A stretch of DNA of 64,000 nucleotides from Mycobacterium sp. 852002-51163_SCH5372311 (GTDB lineage Bacteria; Actinomycetota; Actinomycetes; Mycobacteriales; Mycobacteriaceae), in assembly GCF_001667115.1 (NCBI RefSeq), contig NZ_LZIJ01000144.1:1-64000 (forward strand), written 5' to 3'. Below, piece after piece: positions 10,249 to 18,511 of this stretch. A program made the translations under genes and the position numbers. The notes beneath the pieces were generated by a model. The model was not told the DNA's origin. It searched no databases and was given only the letters and a program-made list of their open reading frames with translations. How positions within the stretch are numbered: the first letter of the stretch is position 1; each line of letters begins with the position of its first letter.

Positions 10249-11085
10249 TCAGACGCGGACCAGGGCACGCAATTTCTCCAGCCGCGCCGGGCCGATGCCG
10301 TCGACTTCGGCGAGCTGGTCGACGGTGGTGAACTTGCCGTTGGCCTGCCGCCACGCCACGATCGCCGCAGCGGTGACCGGCCCGACCCCGGGCAGGGCGT
10401 CCAGCTGCTCCACCGTTGCGGTGTTGAGGTCGAGCACCTCGCCTCGCTTCGGCCTGGTGGTACCCGTCGGCGCCCCGGCTGCCGGTGGGACCGCCGAGCC
10501 CGGGCTCACCGAGCTGCCGAGCGCCCTCGGCTGTCCCGACAACGGAGCCAGCCCGACCACGATCTGTTCGCCGTCGCCGAGCGGGCGCGCCATGTTCAAC
10601 CCGATGGTGTCGGCGCCATCCACGGCGCCACCCGCTGCCTGCAATGCATCGGCGATCCGCGCGCCCGGTGTCAGGGTGACCAGTCCGGGCTTGTTCACCA
10701 GGCCGACGACGCTGACCACCACCGGCCCGTCAGCGCCGGCGCTCGGGCTGGCCGACAGGGCGGGATTCGCCCTAGAAGTAGATGACACCGGCTGCACCGG
10801 AGGGAGCTTCGCCGACATCACCGGCGCAGGCCGGTCACGCAGCACTGTGAACACGGTGACCAACACGGCAAGTGCGGCCACCACGGCCAGGGCAACGGCA
10901 CCCGCGCGGCCGGGATCCGCACGCACCTTGGCCATCCAGCCGCCGCCGGATGCGTCGGGGAGCCAACGTGGCAGCAACGAGTTCTGATCCTCTTCGGTGG
11001 CGGCATCCGGCTCGTCCGTGTCGTCGGCCTGCGGATCGGCACCTAATCGGCGCTGCAGCCGCTGGGCGGGCAGTTCTGTTCGCAT
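10249..11085 (-). CDS. comEA: ComEA-family DNA-binding protein
   Basis: The 278-residue protein has a charged cytoplasmic N-terminus, one membrane anchor (about residues 61-82) and a Ser/Pro/Ala-rich linker. A SLBB-like segment (VVVSVVGLVNKPGLVTLTPG) follows, then a C-terminal double helix-hairpin-helix (LDLNTATVEQLDALPGVGP ... VDGIGPARLEKLR) for double-stranded DNA binding. It would present DNA to ComEC. It heads the comEA-comEC(-VOC) operon and is divergent from the acyl-CoA dehydrogenase genes across 112 bp. Confidence 0.93.
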   Translation of the reverse strand: MRTELPAQRLQRRLGADPQADDTDEPDAATEEDQNSLLPRWLPDASGGGWMAKVRADPGRAGAVALAVVAALAVLVTVFTVLRDRPAPVMSAKLPPVQPVSSTSRANPALSASPSAGADGPVVVSVVGLVNKPGLVTLTPGARIADALQAAGGAVDGADTIGLNMARPLGDGEQIVVGLAPLSGQPRALGSSVSPGSAVPPAAGAPTGTTRPKRGEVLDLNTATVEQLDALPGVGPVTAAAIVAWRQANGKFTTVDQLAEVDGIGPARLEKLRALVRV

Positions 11086-11197
11086 GCGCCGACCGTAGGC
11101 GCGGCCACCGCCAGCACAGGCGCGATCGACCGTCCGCCAAACGCTTCCTGTGGACTAACCCGAGGCTGTGGAAGGGCTCGACGCCGGATAAGTCAAG

Positions 11198-12364
11198 ATG
11201 GAACCCATGAAACTGGCGCTCACAGCCGAGGAAGCCGCTTTCCGCGACGAGCTTCGCACCTTCTACACCACACAGATTCCCGAGGACCTCCGTGAGCTGG
11301 TACGTCAGGGCTCGTCTCTGACCCGCGATCAGATGGTCACCAGCCACAAAATCCTCAACGACCACGGCCTCGCGGTGCCGAACTGGCCCGTCGAATGGGG
11401 CGGCAAGGACTGGACACCCACCCAGCACCAGATCTGGTCCGACGAGATGCAACTGGCGTGCGTCCCGGAACCGCTGAACTTCAACGTCAAGATGGTCGGC
11501 CCGGTGATCGCCGAATTCGGGTCCCAGGAGATCAAGAAACGTTTCCTGCCGCCGACCGCCAGCATGGACATCTGGTGGTGCCAAGGATTCTCCGAGCCCG
11601 AAGCCGGCTCCGACCTCGCCTCGCTGCGCACCACCGCCACCCGCGACGGCGACACCTACGTCGTCAACGGGCAGAAGACGTGGACGACGCTGGGCCAGTA
11701 TGCGGACTGGATTTTCTGTCTGGTCCGCACCGATCCGCAGGCGCCCAAGCGGCAGGCCGGCATCTCGTTCCTGTTGATGGACATGAACACGCCTGGCATC
11801 ACGCTGCGGCCCATCAAGACGATCGACGGCGGCCACGAAGTCAACGAGGTGTTCTTCTCCGACGTGCGCGTGCCCGCCGATCAGCTTGTCGGAGAAGAGA
11901 ACCAGGGCTGGACATACGCGAAGTTCCTGCTGGGCAACGAGCGCACCGGGATCGCCGGGGTGGGCCGCACCAAAGTACGTCTCGCCGAGGTGAAAAAGCA
12001 CGCCGCGGAGACGGGTCTGCTCGAGGATCCACTGTTCGCAGCCCGCCTCGCGGAAGCCGAAAACGAGCTGCTGGCACTGGAACTCACCCAGGCGCGGGTG
12101 GTGTCGAGCTCGGCCGACGGTAAACCCAACCCGGCGTCGTCAGTACTCAAACTGCGCGGCAGCCAGCTGCAGCAGGTGGCCACCGAATTGCTGGTCGAGG
12201 TGGCCGGACCCGACGCGCTACCGGTGAACGGTGACGAGATCGCTTCTCCCCCTTGGGCGCAAACGAGCGCGCCACGCTACCTCAACTACCGCAAGACATC
12301 GATCTACGGCGGCAGCAACGAGGTGCAGCGCAACATCATCGCATCCACCATTCTGGGATTGTGA
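11198..12364 (+). CDS. Acyl-CoA dehydrogenase (pair member 1)
   Basis: The 388-residue protein shows the acyl-CoA dehydrogenase layout. A helical N-terminal domain is followed by the central beta domain with QGFSEPEAGSDLASL, and a C-terminal domain ends in YGGSNEVQRNIIASTILGL. It oxidises an acyl-CoA at the alpha-beta bond with FAD. The next gene, seven bases on, encodes a second, shorter acyl-CoA dehydrogenase. Mycobacteria often encode such pairs as alpha2beta2 enzymes for sterol side chains or other bulky acyl-CoAs, and I infer the same here. ATG 11207 is an alternative start with a GATGGA-like ribosome site; ATG 11198 lacks a clear one. No KstR box was seen upstream. Confidence 0.92.
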   Translation: MEPMKLALTAEEAAFRDELRTFYTTQIPEDLRELVRQGSSLTRDQMVTSHKILNDHGLAVPNWPVEWGGKDWTPTQHQIWSDEMQLACVPEPLNFNVKMVGPVIAEFGSQEIKKRFLPPTASMDIWWCQGFSEPEAGSDLASLRTTATRDGDTYVVNGQKTWTTLGQYADWIFCLVRTDPQAPKRQAGISFLLMDMNTPGITLRPIKTIDGGHEVNEVFFSDVRVPADQLVGEENQGWTYAKFLLGNERTGIAGVGRTKVRLAEVKKHAAETGLLEDPLFAARLAEAENELLALELTQARVVSSSADGKPNPASSVLKLRGSQLQQVATELLVEVAGPDALPVNGDEIASPPWAQTSAPRYLNYRKTSIYGGSNEVQRNIIASTILGL

Positions 12365-12371
12365 GGCAGCC

Positions 12372-13478
12372 ATGGACTTTCAGTTGAGCGACGAGCAGGC
12401 GCTGCTCCGTGACACCACCCGCGACCTGCTGGGGCGCAGCTATGACCCGGAGAGCCGCAACAAGGTAATCGACACCGATCTCGGTTGGAGCCGCGAGGTG
12501 TGGAGCCAGCTGGCCGACATCGGGATTCTGGGATTGGGCTTCGATCCGGACGAGTCGGGCCAGATCGAGATCATGGTGGTACTCACCGAAATTGGGCGAC
12601 GACTGGCACCCGAACCCGTCGTGCACGCGGCCCTGGGTCCCGGTTCGCTGATCGCCGAGCACGGCAGCCAAGCGCAAAAGGAACTGCTGGACGAAGTCGC
12701 CGCCGGACAACGGCTACTCGCCTTCGCCCACTTGGAGCCCCGCCACCGCAAGGCCCCCGCAAAGCTCGCCACTACCGCTGAGCAGCAAGGTGATTCGTGG
12801 CTGTTGAGCGGACGGAAGAATCCGGTGCTGGCCGGTGACTGCGCCGACTCGCTGGTAGTCAGCGCGGCATTGCCGGACGGCGGCACCGGGCTGTTCCTGG
12901 TCGACGGGGAAACCGTGACCCGCCACCCGTACCCGACATTCGACGGACAGCGCGGCGCGCAGATCGACCTGGACCGCACCCCCGCCGAGCCGCTTGGCGA
13001 TGGACAAGACGCGTCGAATGCCATCGGCCACGCCGTCATTCGTTTCCAGTCGGCGTTGTGCTCCGAAGCCGTCGGGGCAATGGAGGAAGCGCTTCGTCTG
13101 ACCACCGACTACCTCAAGACCCGCAAGCAGTTCGGCGTCACGCTCAACAAGTTCCAGACGCTGACCCAGCGTTCCGCGGACATGTACGTCTCGCTGGAAA
13201 TGGCCCGCAGCATGAACCTTTACGCGGCGATGTCGATCGCCGACGGCAACCTCGACCCACTCATCGCGTCGCGCGCGAAACTGCAGATCGGCCGGTCGGG
13301 CCGGCATATCGCGCAGGAATCGATCCAGCTGCACGGCGGTATCGGCATGACCGCGGAGTATCCGGCCGGCCATTACGCGGCCAGGCTCACCGCGATCGAG
13401 CACACGCTGGGCTCCTCGCAAGATCACCTTCAGGTCCTGATCGACCATGTCGGTGACTACGACCTGGCACGGCTCTAA
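12372..13478 (+). CDS. Acyl-CoA dehydrogenase (pair member 2)
   Basis: This 368-residue acyl-CoA dehydrogenase-fold protein has the N-terminal MDFQLSDEQALLRDTTRD helix, a diverged central domain without the usual signature, and a well-kept C-terminal domain (KTRKQFGVTLNKFQTL, then QLHGGIGMTAEYPAGHY). The C-terminal Gln-Leu-His-Gly-Gly and Arg-Lys-Gln-Phe-Gly elements contact FAD in the family. With a weakened active-site half it fits the partner role in a heteromeric enzyme with the preceding gene. The ATG at 12372 follows GAGG. Its stop is three bases before the next start, so the three genes look like one transcript. Confidence 0.9.
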   Translation: MDFQLSDEQALLRDTTRDLLGRSYDPESRNKVIDTDLGWSREVWSQLADIGILGLGFDPDESGQIEIMVVLTEIGRRLAPEPVVHAALGPGSLIAEHGSQAQKELLDEVAAGQRLLAFAHLEPRHRKAPAKLATTAEQQGDSWLLSGRKNPVLAGDCADSLVVSAALPDGGTGLFLVDGETVTRHPYPTFDGQRGAQIDLDRTPAEPLGDGQDASNAIGHAVIRFQSALCSEAVGAMEEALRLTTDYLKTRKQFGVTLNKFQTLTQRSADMYVSLEMARSMNLYAAMSIADGNLDPLIASRAKLQIGRSGRHIAQESIQLHGGIGMTAEYPAGHYAARLTAIEHTLGSSQDHLQVLIDHVGDYDLARL

Positions 13479-13481
13479 TAC

Positions 13482-13904
13482 ATGGCCGAGCTGACCGACA
13501 GAGTCGTCGAGTTCCTCTCGGCCGGCACCCGAACCGGGATGTTGGGTTTCGTCGCGTCGGACGGCAGGCCGTTGGTCACTCCGGTATGGTTCGTGGTCGA
13601 TGACGGCCAGCTGGCATTCACCACTGCGCGTAACACGCCGAAAGGGCTTGCGCTGCAGCGTGATCCGCGAGTTGCGATCTGCGTCGACGACCCGCATCCA
13701 CCGTATTCCTTTGTGCAAGTGCAGGGTACCGCGACGTTAAGCGACGATCCGCAAGACGTGCTGAACGTCGCGACCCGAACCGGCGCGCGGTACATGGGCG
13801 CCGACCGCGCCGAAGAGTTCGGCCGGCGCAACGCGGTTCCCGGCGAGGTGGCAGTCCGAATCCGCCCCGTCAAGGTCATCGCCGGGTTCGACATCAGCGA
13901 CTAA
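13482..13904 (+). CDS. PPOX-class (FDOR) F420- or flavin-dependent oxidoreductase
   Basis: The 140-residue protein has the split beta-barrel pattern of the pyridoxamine-oxidase-like FDOR superfamily (TGMLGFVASDGRPLVTPVWFVVDDGQLAFTT, then KGLALQRDPRVAICVDD). Mycobacterial members bind F420, FMN or heme/biliverdin; residues here do not settle which. It is third in the acyl-CoA dehydrogenase operon with a three-base gap. Its last codons (..ISD and stop) are the first copy of the 17-bp tandem repeat that fills the gap to the next gene. Confidence 0.88.
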   Translation: MAELTDRVVEFLSAGTRTGMLGFVASDGRPLVTPVWFVVDDGQLAFTTARNTPKGLALQRDPRVAICVDDPHPPYSFVQVQGTATLSDDPQDVLNVATRTGARYMGADRAEEFGRRNAVPGEVAVRIRPVKVIAGFDISD

Positions 13905-13990
13905 ACGACAAAAGCGACTAAACGACAAAAGCGACCAAGCGACAAAGCGACCAAGCGACAAAAGCCACTAAACGACAAAAGCGACCAAAA
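13897..13990 (+). repeat. 17-bp tandem repeat overlapping a stop codon
   Basis: Five adjacent copies of a unit like GCGACTAAACGACAAAA lie at 13897-13913, 13914-13930, 13931-13946 (one base short), 13947-13963 and 13964-13980. A partial sixth (13981-13990) runs into the GGAG ribosome site of the next gene. Copy 1 contains the final Ser-Asp codons and TAA of the FDOR gene, so the array probably grew out of that coding end. The units are A-rich against a GC-rich background. Copies differ by T/C and A/G substitutions. Copy number may vary between strains. Confidence 0.93.
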
Positions 13991-14001
13991 GGAGCAGCAG
14001 A

Positions 14002-15753
14002 TTGAGCGCTAAACGCCGCCGGGCCCCGCTGCGTGCGGCCGACAAACGAGCCGCGCTGCGCAGGGTGCCGCTACTCGCTGACCTCGACGACGAGCAACTC
14101 GATCAACTCTCCGGCGCCGTCAGCCGCCACCACATCTTCGCCGACGAGTGGCTCTTTCGGTTGGGAGACCCGTCGGACGCCATCTACATCGTCGCCTCGG
14201 GGCGGTTCGCGGTCGTCGGTGTCGACGGCCAGGTGTTTCGCGAGATGGGATCGGGTGACTCCATCGGGGACCTGGGCGTGATCGCGGGCGCTCCTCGTTC
14301 TGCCGGCGTACGTGCCGTTCGCGACGGCGAAGTCTGGCGGATCGCCGCTGACACCTTTACCGAGGTGCTGGCGACGACTCCCCAACTGCAGTCGGTGATG
14401 CTTCGCGCGATGGCAGGCATGCTGCAAAAGTCTCGAGCGGCGGAGATTTCTCAGCGCCCCCGGGTCATCGGCATGCTGTCGACGGGTGACGCCGCCGCCG
14501 GCCCGGTCGTTGACAAGATCGCGAATCTGCTGGGCGCCCACGGCAAGACCGCCGTGCTGGCTCCGCCCGTCGAGACAACCGCAGAAGTCCATGACTACGG
14601 CGACCTCGTCGAGGCGTTCAGCGAAGCCCTTGATCGGGCGGAGCGAAGCAACGATTGGGTCCTGCTGGTGGCCGAACGAGGCTCAGGCCACCTTTGGCGA
14701 CGATATGTTGCGGCGCAAAGCGACCGACTGGTGTTCCTGCTGGCCCAGAAACACCCGTCGGGAGGCCTCGACTCGCTCGTCACCCACGGAAGACCGGTGC
14801 ACCTGCTCGCGTGCGGGCACGAGCCGGATCCGGGTTGGTGGGATGCGCTGAATCCCATTTCGCACCACCGCGCCGACGACGACGGCATCGGTGCTCTGGC
14901 CCGCAGGATCGCCGGCCGATCCCTGGGTCTGGTTCTAGCGGGCGGCGGCGCCCGCGGGTTGTCGCACTTCGGCGTCTACGAAGAGCTCACCCGCGCAGGC
15001 GTCGTCATCGACCGGTTCGGCGGAACCAGTGCCGGCGCGATCGCCGCCGCGGCCTTCGCGGTGGGAATGGACGCGCAGGAGGCGATAGCGGCGGCGCGCA
15101 AGTACCTGGGGCAGGGCAACCCCCTCGGCGACTACACGATCCCCGCGGTGGCCTTCACCCGCGGTGGACGCATCGACCGCCTACTGGAGAACTTCGTCGG
15201 CAACACTTTGATCGAACATCTGCCACACGGCTTCTTCTCCGTGTCCGCCGACATGATCACCGGCGATCAGATCGTCCACCGCCGTGGCCCGCTGTCACTG
15301 GCGGTGCGCGCCTCGATCTCGATCCCCGGTCTGATGCCGCCGGTGCTGCAGGGCGAACAGATGCTCGTCGACGGCGGTCTTTTGAACCAACTCCCGGCCG
15401 ACGTGATGTGTGCCGATCCGGACGGCCAAGTCATATGTGTCGATCTACGCCAAAAGTTCGTGCCTTCCAAGGGCTTTGGGTTATTGCCGCCGATCGTTCC
15501 GCTGCCCGGGCTGGTCCGGCGGCTGCTAACCGGTTCGGATGTCGCCCTGCCGCCGCTTCAGGAGACGCTGCTTCGCACCGTCGACCTTGCGGGGTCCGCC
15601 GTGAACTTGCTCGACCCGCAAATCGCCGCCGTCATCGAGCCGGACGTCACAGCGATCGGCCCGATGGACTTCAAGAAACTTGACGCCGCCCTGGAAGCCG
15701 GCCGGGCCGCGACGCGGGCCGCTCTGGACGCACAGCCTGCGCTGATTCGTTAA
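14002..15753 (+). CDS. Cyclic-nucleotide-binding patatin-like phospholipase (NTE family)
   Basis: The 583-residue protein has an N-terminal cNMP-binding domain (about residues 22-140; cassette GDSIGDLGVIAGAPRSAGVRA). A linker region follows, then a C-terminal patatin domain (about 305-500). The Ser-Asp dyad is S343 in GGTSAGA and D457 in VDGGLLNQ, with the oxyanion motif GGGARG at 314-319. It resembles Rv2565 in length and layout. It is expected to hydrolyse phospho- or lysophospholipids at the membrane, possibly gated by cAMP. The TTG at 14002 was chosen because AAAAGGAG lies seven bases upstream. An FHA-cyclase gene follows directly. Confidence 0.93.
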   Translation: MSAKRRRAPLRAADKRAALRRVPLLADLDDEQLDQLSGAVSRHHIFADEWLFRLGDPSDAIYIVASGRFAVVGVDGQVFREMGSGDSIGDLGVIAGAPRSAGVRAVRDGEVWRIAADTFTEVLATTPQLQSVMLRAMAGMLQKSRAAEISQRPRVIGMLSTGDAAAGPVVDKIANLLGAHGKTAVLAPPVETTAEVHDYGDLVEAFSEALDRAERSNDWVLLVAERGSGHLWRRYVAAQSDRLVFLLAQKHPSGGLDSLVTHGRPVHLLACGHEPDPGWWDALNPISHHRADDDGIGALARRIAGRSLGLVLAGGGARGLSHFGVYEELTRAGVVIDRFGGTSAGAIAAAAFAVGMDAQEAIAAARKYLGQGNPLGDYTIPAVAFTRGGRIDRLLENFVGNTLIEHLPHGFFSVSADMITGDQIVHRRGPLSLAVRASISIPGLMPPVLQGEQMLVDGGLLNQLPADVMCADPDGQVICVDLRQKFVPSKGFGLLPPIVPLPGLVRRLLTGSDVALPPLQETLLRTVDLAGSAVNLLDPQIAAVIEPDVTAIGPMDFKKLDAALEAGRAATRAALDAQPALIR

Positions 15754-15806
15754 GCCGGGGTCTTTGCAAGCCTCGTTCTGGGCATGGTCGGCTCCCCCGA
15801 AAGGCC

Positions 15807-16790
15807 ATGGGTGAGCACAAGACGGCTAGGTTTGTAGCCGTGGACGCCAATAGGTCGCGCGGGGAGCCGCTGGCCGACCTGATCATGCGTGCGGAGGACG
15901 GCGCGCGCATCGTCCCGATTTTCGATCAACTCTTCGTCGGCCGGGTCTGCCCAGGTATCGCCGAACACCGCCGGCTGGTGATCAACGATCCCGGAATCTC
16001 TCGAAACCACCTCGAAATCCGCTTGGATCCCGCCGCCGACCAGGCCTTCATCATCGACACCAGCACCAATGGGACGTTGCTCAACGGCGCCCGGCTCGAA
16101 CGCGCGGTACCCGTCCCCATCAGGCCCAACGACCAGATCCGGATAGGCGATGTCACGCTGAGGTTCCGATCTGACCGGTTCAACACAGTCAGTGAGAACA
16201 CCGGTGACTACACCATGACCCGGATCACCGAGGAGATCATGGTGATGGTCGTCGGCGACATCACCAACTACTCGACGATCTCCGAAGTCACCGACAGCAA
16301 AGTGATCGCGGAGAGCCTCAATTACCTTTGGACCGAGCTGGGCCGCGTACTGCGCGCCCACCGCGGCACCCTCAACCACTACGCCGGTGACGCGCTGTAC
16401 GCGGTCTGGGGACTACGGGCGCTACCCAATGCCAACGAGCTGGCGATCGACTTCGCGCTCGCGGCGAACCAGAAAGTCGAGGAACTCGCGCCCGGACTGC
16501 CGCTGCGGGAACCGAACGGGTCGCCGATCCGCATGGGCTGGGCGGTGGTGCAGGGCCGGGCGGCGCTCGCCGCGATGACCAGGACGGTCGAGGCAGTGAT
16601 CGGCGACGCGACCAACGTCGCCTTCCGGCTCGCGGGTATCGCCGGACGGGGCGGTCGCGCACCGGTGATGACGACCGCCACCGTGCATGCCGCCGTCGAG
16701 ACCAGATACGTCTGGGGTCCGCCCGAGCAGGTCGAGATCAAGGGCCGAAGTGGAACGCAGATTGCGTTTCCGGTCATCGGGCGTGCGTAG
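15807..16790 (+). CDS. FHA-domain class III nucleotide cyclase
   Basis: The 327-residue protein joins an FHA domain (about 35-122; GR, NDPGISRNHLEI, STNGTLLNG) to a class III cyclase domain (about 143-325). The metal-binding aspartates are D151 (VVGDITNYS) and D195 (YAGDALYAV), and the transition-state pair is N270 and R274. The two positions that normally specify adenine (Lys and Asp) appear to be H191 and A263, so the substrate is uncertain. FHA domains bind phosphothreonine, which suggests control by Ser/Thr kinases. It lies 53 bp after the cNMP-binding patatin gene on the same strand. ATG 15807 has a close GAAAGG. Confidence 0.9.
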   Translation: MGEHKTARFVAVDANRSRGEPLADLIMRAEDGARIVPIFDQLFVGRVCPGIAEHRRLVINDPGISRNHLEIRLDPAADQAFIIDTSTNGTLLNGARLERAVPVPIRPNDQIRIGDVTLRFRSDRFNTVSENTGDYTMTRITEEIMVMVVGDITNYSTISEVTDSKVIAESLNYLWTELGRVLRAHRGTLNHYAGDALYAVWGLRALPNANELAIDFALAANQKVEELAPGLPLREPNGSPIRMGWAVVQGRAALAAMTRTVEAVIGDATNVAFRLAGIAGRGGRAPVMTTATVHAAVETRYVWGPPEQVEIKGRSGTQIAFPVIGRA

Positions 16791-16821
16791 CCGACCAAAC
16801 TGTTGCGGTAAGGAGCACTCG

Positions 16822-17889
16822 ATGACGCCTTCGTCCTCAGTCGGCCCGGACCGTCCGCTGCGGGTGATCCAGTGGACCACCGGCAACATCGGCCGGCGAT
16901 CTTTGCACGCCGTCATCGGCAGGCCGGACATGGAACTGGTCGGGGTCTACGCGCACGGGCCGGACAAGGTCGGCGTCGACGCCGCCGAACTGGCGGGCTG
17001 GCCGGAGCCGACCGGGGTGAAAGCCACCAATGACATCGACGCGCTGCTCGCCCTGCGGCCCGACGCATGTTGCTATAACCCGTTGTGGCCCAACATCGAT
17101 GAGTTGGTACGGCTGCTGGAATCGGGAGTCAACGTGTGCTCCAGCGCGGCCTGGATCACCGGCGGCAAGCAGACGCCGCAGGACCGGCAGCGGATTGCGG
17201 AAGCCTGCCGGCGCGGCGGCTCGACGATCTTCGGCAGCGGCGCGCACCCTGGCATGACGAACATGGTCGGCATGGTGCTCAGCGCCTCGTGCGAGCGCGT
17301 CGACGAGATCCGGATCACCGAATCGGTCGACTGCTCAACCTACGAATCGGCGGAAACCCAGACGGCGATGGGGTTTTCGCAAGACCCCGACACGCCCGGA
17401 CTGGCCGAGAGCGTGCGGCGCGAAAGCGAAGTCTTCGCCGAGTCGGCCGCGATGATGGCCGACGCGATCGGGGCGAAGCTGGACAGGATGACCTTCGACG
17501 TCACCTTTACCGCCGCCACCGCAGACTCCGACCTGGGTTTCATGAAGATTCCGGCGGGAACCGTCGGCAGCGTCTACGGCTACCACCGCGGCTGGGCAGG
17601 CGATCGCAACGTCGTCAGCGTCGGGTTCAACTGGACCATGGGCAACCACGTGGTCCCGCCCAAACCGCTGGAGCACGGCCACGTCATCCAGGTGTTCGGA
17701 TTGCCCAACATGCGCACCGTCCTGCACTGTCTGCCACCCAAGGACTGGACGGAACCCGGGTTCATGGGCCTGGGCATGATCTACACCGCCATGCCGGTCA
17801 CCAACGCTGTGCCGGCGGTGGTGGCCGCCGCCCCCGGAATCGCGACGCTCGCCGACCTGCCGCCGGTCACCGGCCGCGTCGCGAGCTGA
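16822..17889 (+). CDS. Dihydrodipicolinate reductase-like NAD(P)-binding protein
   Basis: The 355-residue protein begins with a Rossmann segment (LRVIQWTTGNIGRRSLHAVI), and the body resembles the mycobacterial DapB-N-like family (for example Rv0926c). True DapB is shorter, and its DAP-pathway C-terminal motif is not seen, so lysine synthesis is unlikely. It is probably an oxidoreductase of unknown substrate. ATG 16822 follows AAGGAG with good spacing; longer forms would overlap the cyclase gene. It is transcribed in the same direction as the cyclase, 31 bases downstream. Confidence 0.85.
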   Translation: MTPSSSVGPDRPLRVIQWTTGNIGRRSLHAVIGRPDMELVGVYAHGPDKVGVDAAELAGWPEPTGVKATNDIDALLALRPDACCYNPLWPNIDELVRLLESGVNVCSSAAWITGGKQTPQDRQRIAEACRRGGSTIFGSGAHPGMTNMVGMVLSASCERVDEIRITESVDCSTYESAETQTAMGFSQDPDTPGLAESVRRESEVFAESAAMMADAIGAKLDRMTFDVTFTAATADSDLGFMKIPAGTVGSVYGYHRGWAGDRNVVSVGFNWTMGNHVVPPKPLEHGHVIQVFGLPNMRTVLHCLPPKDWTEPGFMGLGMIYTAMPVTNAVPAVVAAAPGIATLADLPPVTGRVAS

Positions 17890-17939
17890 CCGGGGTGGCG
17901 TTAGTCACGCGGCCACACCCCCGAGGAACGCTTTCGTGC

Positions 17940-17961
17940 ACTAAGGTTTACGATTCTTAGC
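17940..17961 (+). promoter_or_regulatory. Inverted repeat in the mmpS promoter region
   Basis: CTAAG-N10-CTTAG (17941-17960) lies 99-118 bases upstream of the mmpS start, within the otherwise empty 17890-18058 gap. The left half resembles an IdeR half-site (TWAGGT) but the right half does not, giving about 11 of 19 matches. M. tuberculosis mmpS4-mmpL4 is iron-controlled, so it deserves mention, but on sequence it could be any dimeric repressor's site or nothing. Confidence 0.3.
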
Positions 17962-18058
17962 CAAACAAAGATTCTGCCGGGCAGCGGTGCGCGTGCCTCG
18001 GGAAGCAAGCTCTGAGGCGGCGCGTTACAAACCAGGATCGCGAGCGGGAGGCGGTGAG

Positions 18059-18511
18059 ATGGCTGGTCCAATTACCGGTCGGGTTGGCCGCTTGGCCAAG
18101 CGAGCTTGGATACCCCTGGTGTTGGTGGTCGTGCTCGCCGTGTCGGGGCTGGTCGTGACGCGGCTGCACCGGATCTTCGGCTCCGAGGACCTCAACGCGG
18201 GCGCCGGAGGCGGGATCAAGATCGTGCAGTTCAACCCCAAAGTCGTCCGTTACGACGTCTTCGGCCCCGCCGGGTCGACCGCCAACCTCAACTATTGGGA
18301 CGAGAACGCCAACACCCACCAGGTCAACGATGCCGCGCTGCCATGGTCCACTACCGTCTCCACGACGCTGCCGTCGGTGAGCGCAAACATCATGGTGCAG
18401 GGTGACGGCAGTCGAATCGGCTGCCGCATCACCGTCGACGGCGTGGTCCGTGAAGAGCAGAACTCCGACGGCGTCAACCCCCAGATTTTTTGCCTGGTGA
18501 AGTCGGCATGA
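18059..18511 (+). CDS. MmpS-family membrane protein
   Basis: The 150-residue protein has one N-terminal membrane anchor (about residues 17-36). An extracytoplasmic beta domain with family motifs follows: VVRYDVFGPAGSTANLNYWD, LPWSTTVSTTLPS and IGCRITVDGVVREEQ. MmpS proteins assist the cognate MmpL in exporting lipids or siderophores. The ATG at 18059 is preceded by GGGAGG, and upstream extensions carry no membrane-like start. Its stop overlaps the mmpL start as ATGA, so the two are translationally coupled. Confidence 0.93.
   Translation: MAGPITGRVGRLAKRAWIPLVLVVVLAVSGLVVTRLHRIFGSEDLNAGAGGGIKIVQFNPKVVRYDVFGPAGSTANLNYWDENANTHQVNDAALPWSTTVSTTLPSVSANIMVQGDGSRIGCRITVDGVVREEQNSDGVNPQIFCLVKSA

Noticed and set aside
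13897..13990. CRISPR or phase-variation tract within a gene
   Set aside because: Units are directly adjacent without spacers, and the array lies between genes after a stop codon, so it cannot shift a reading frame.
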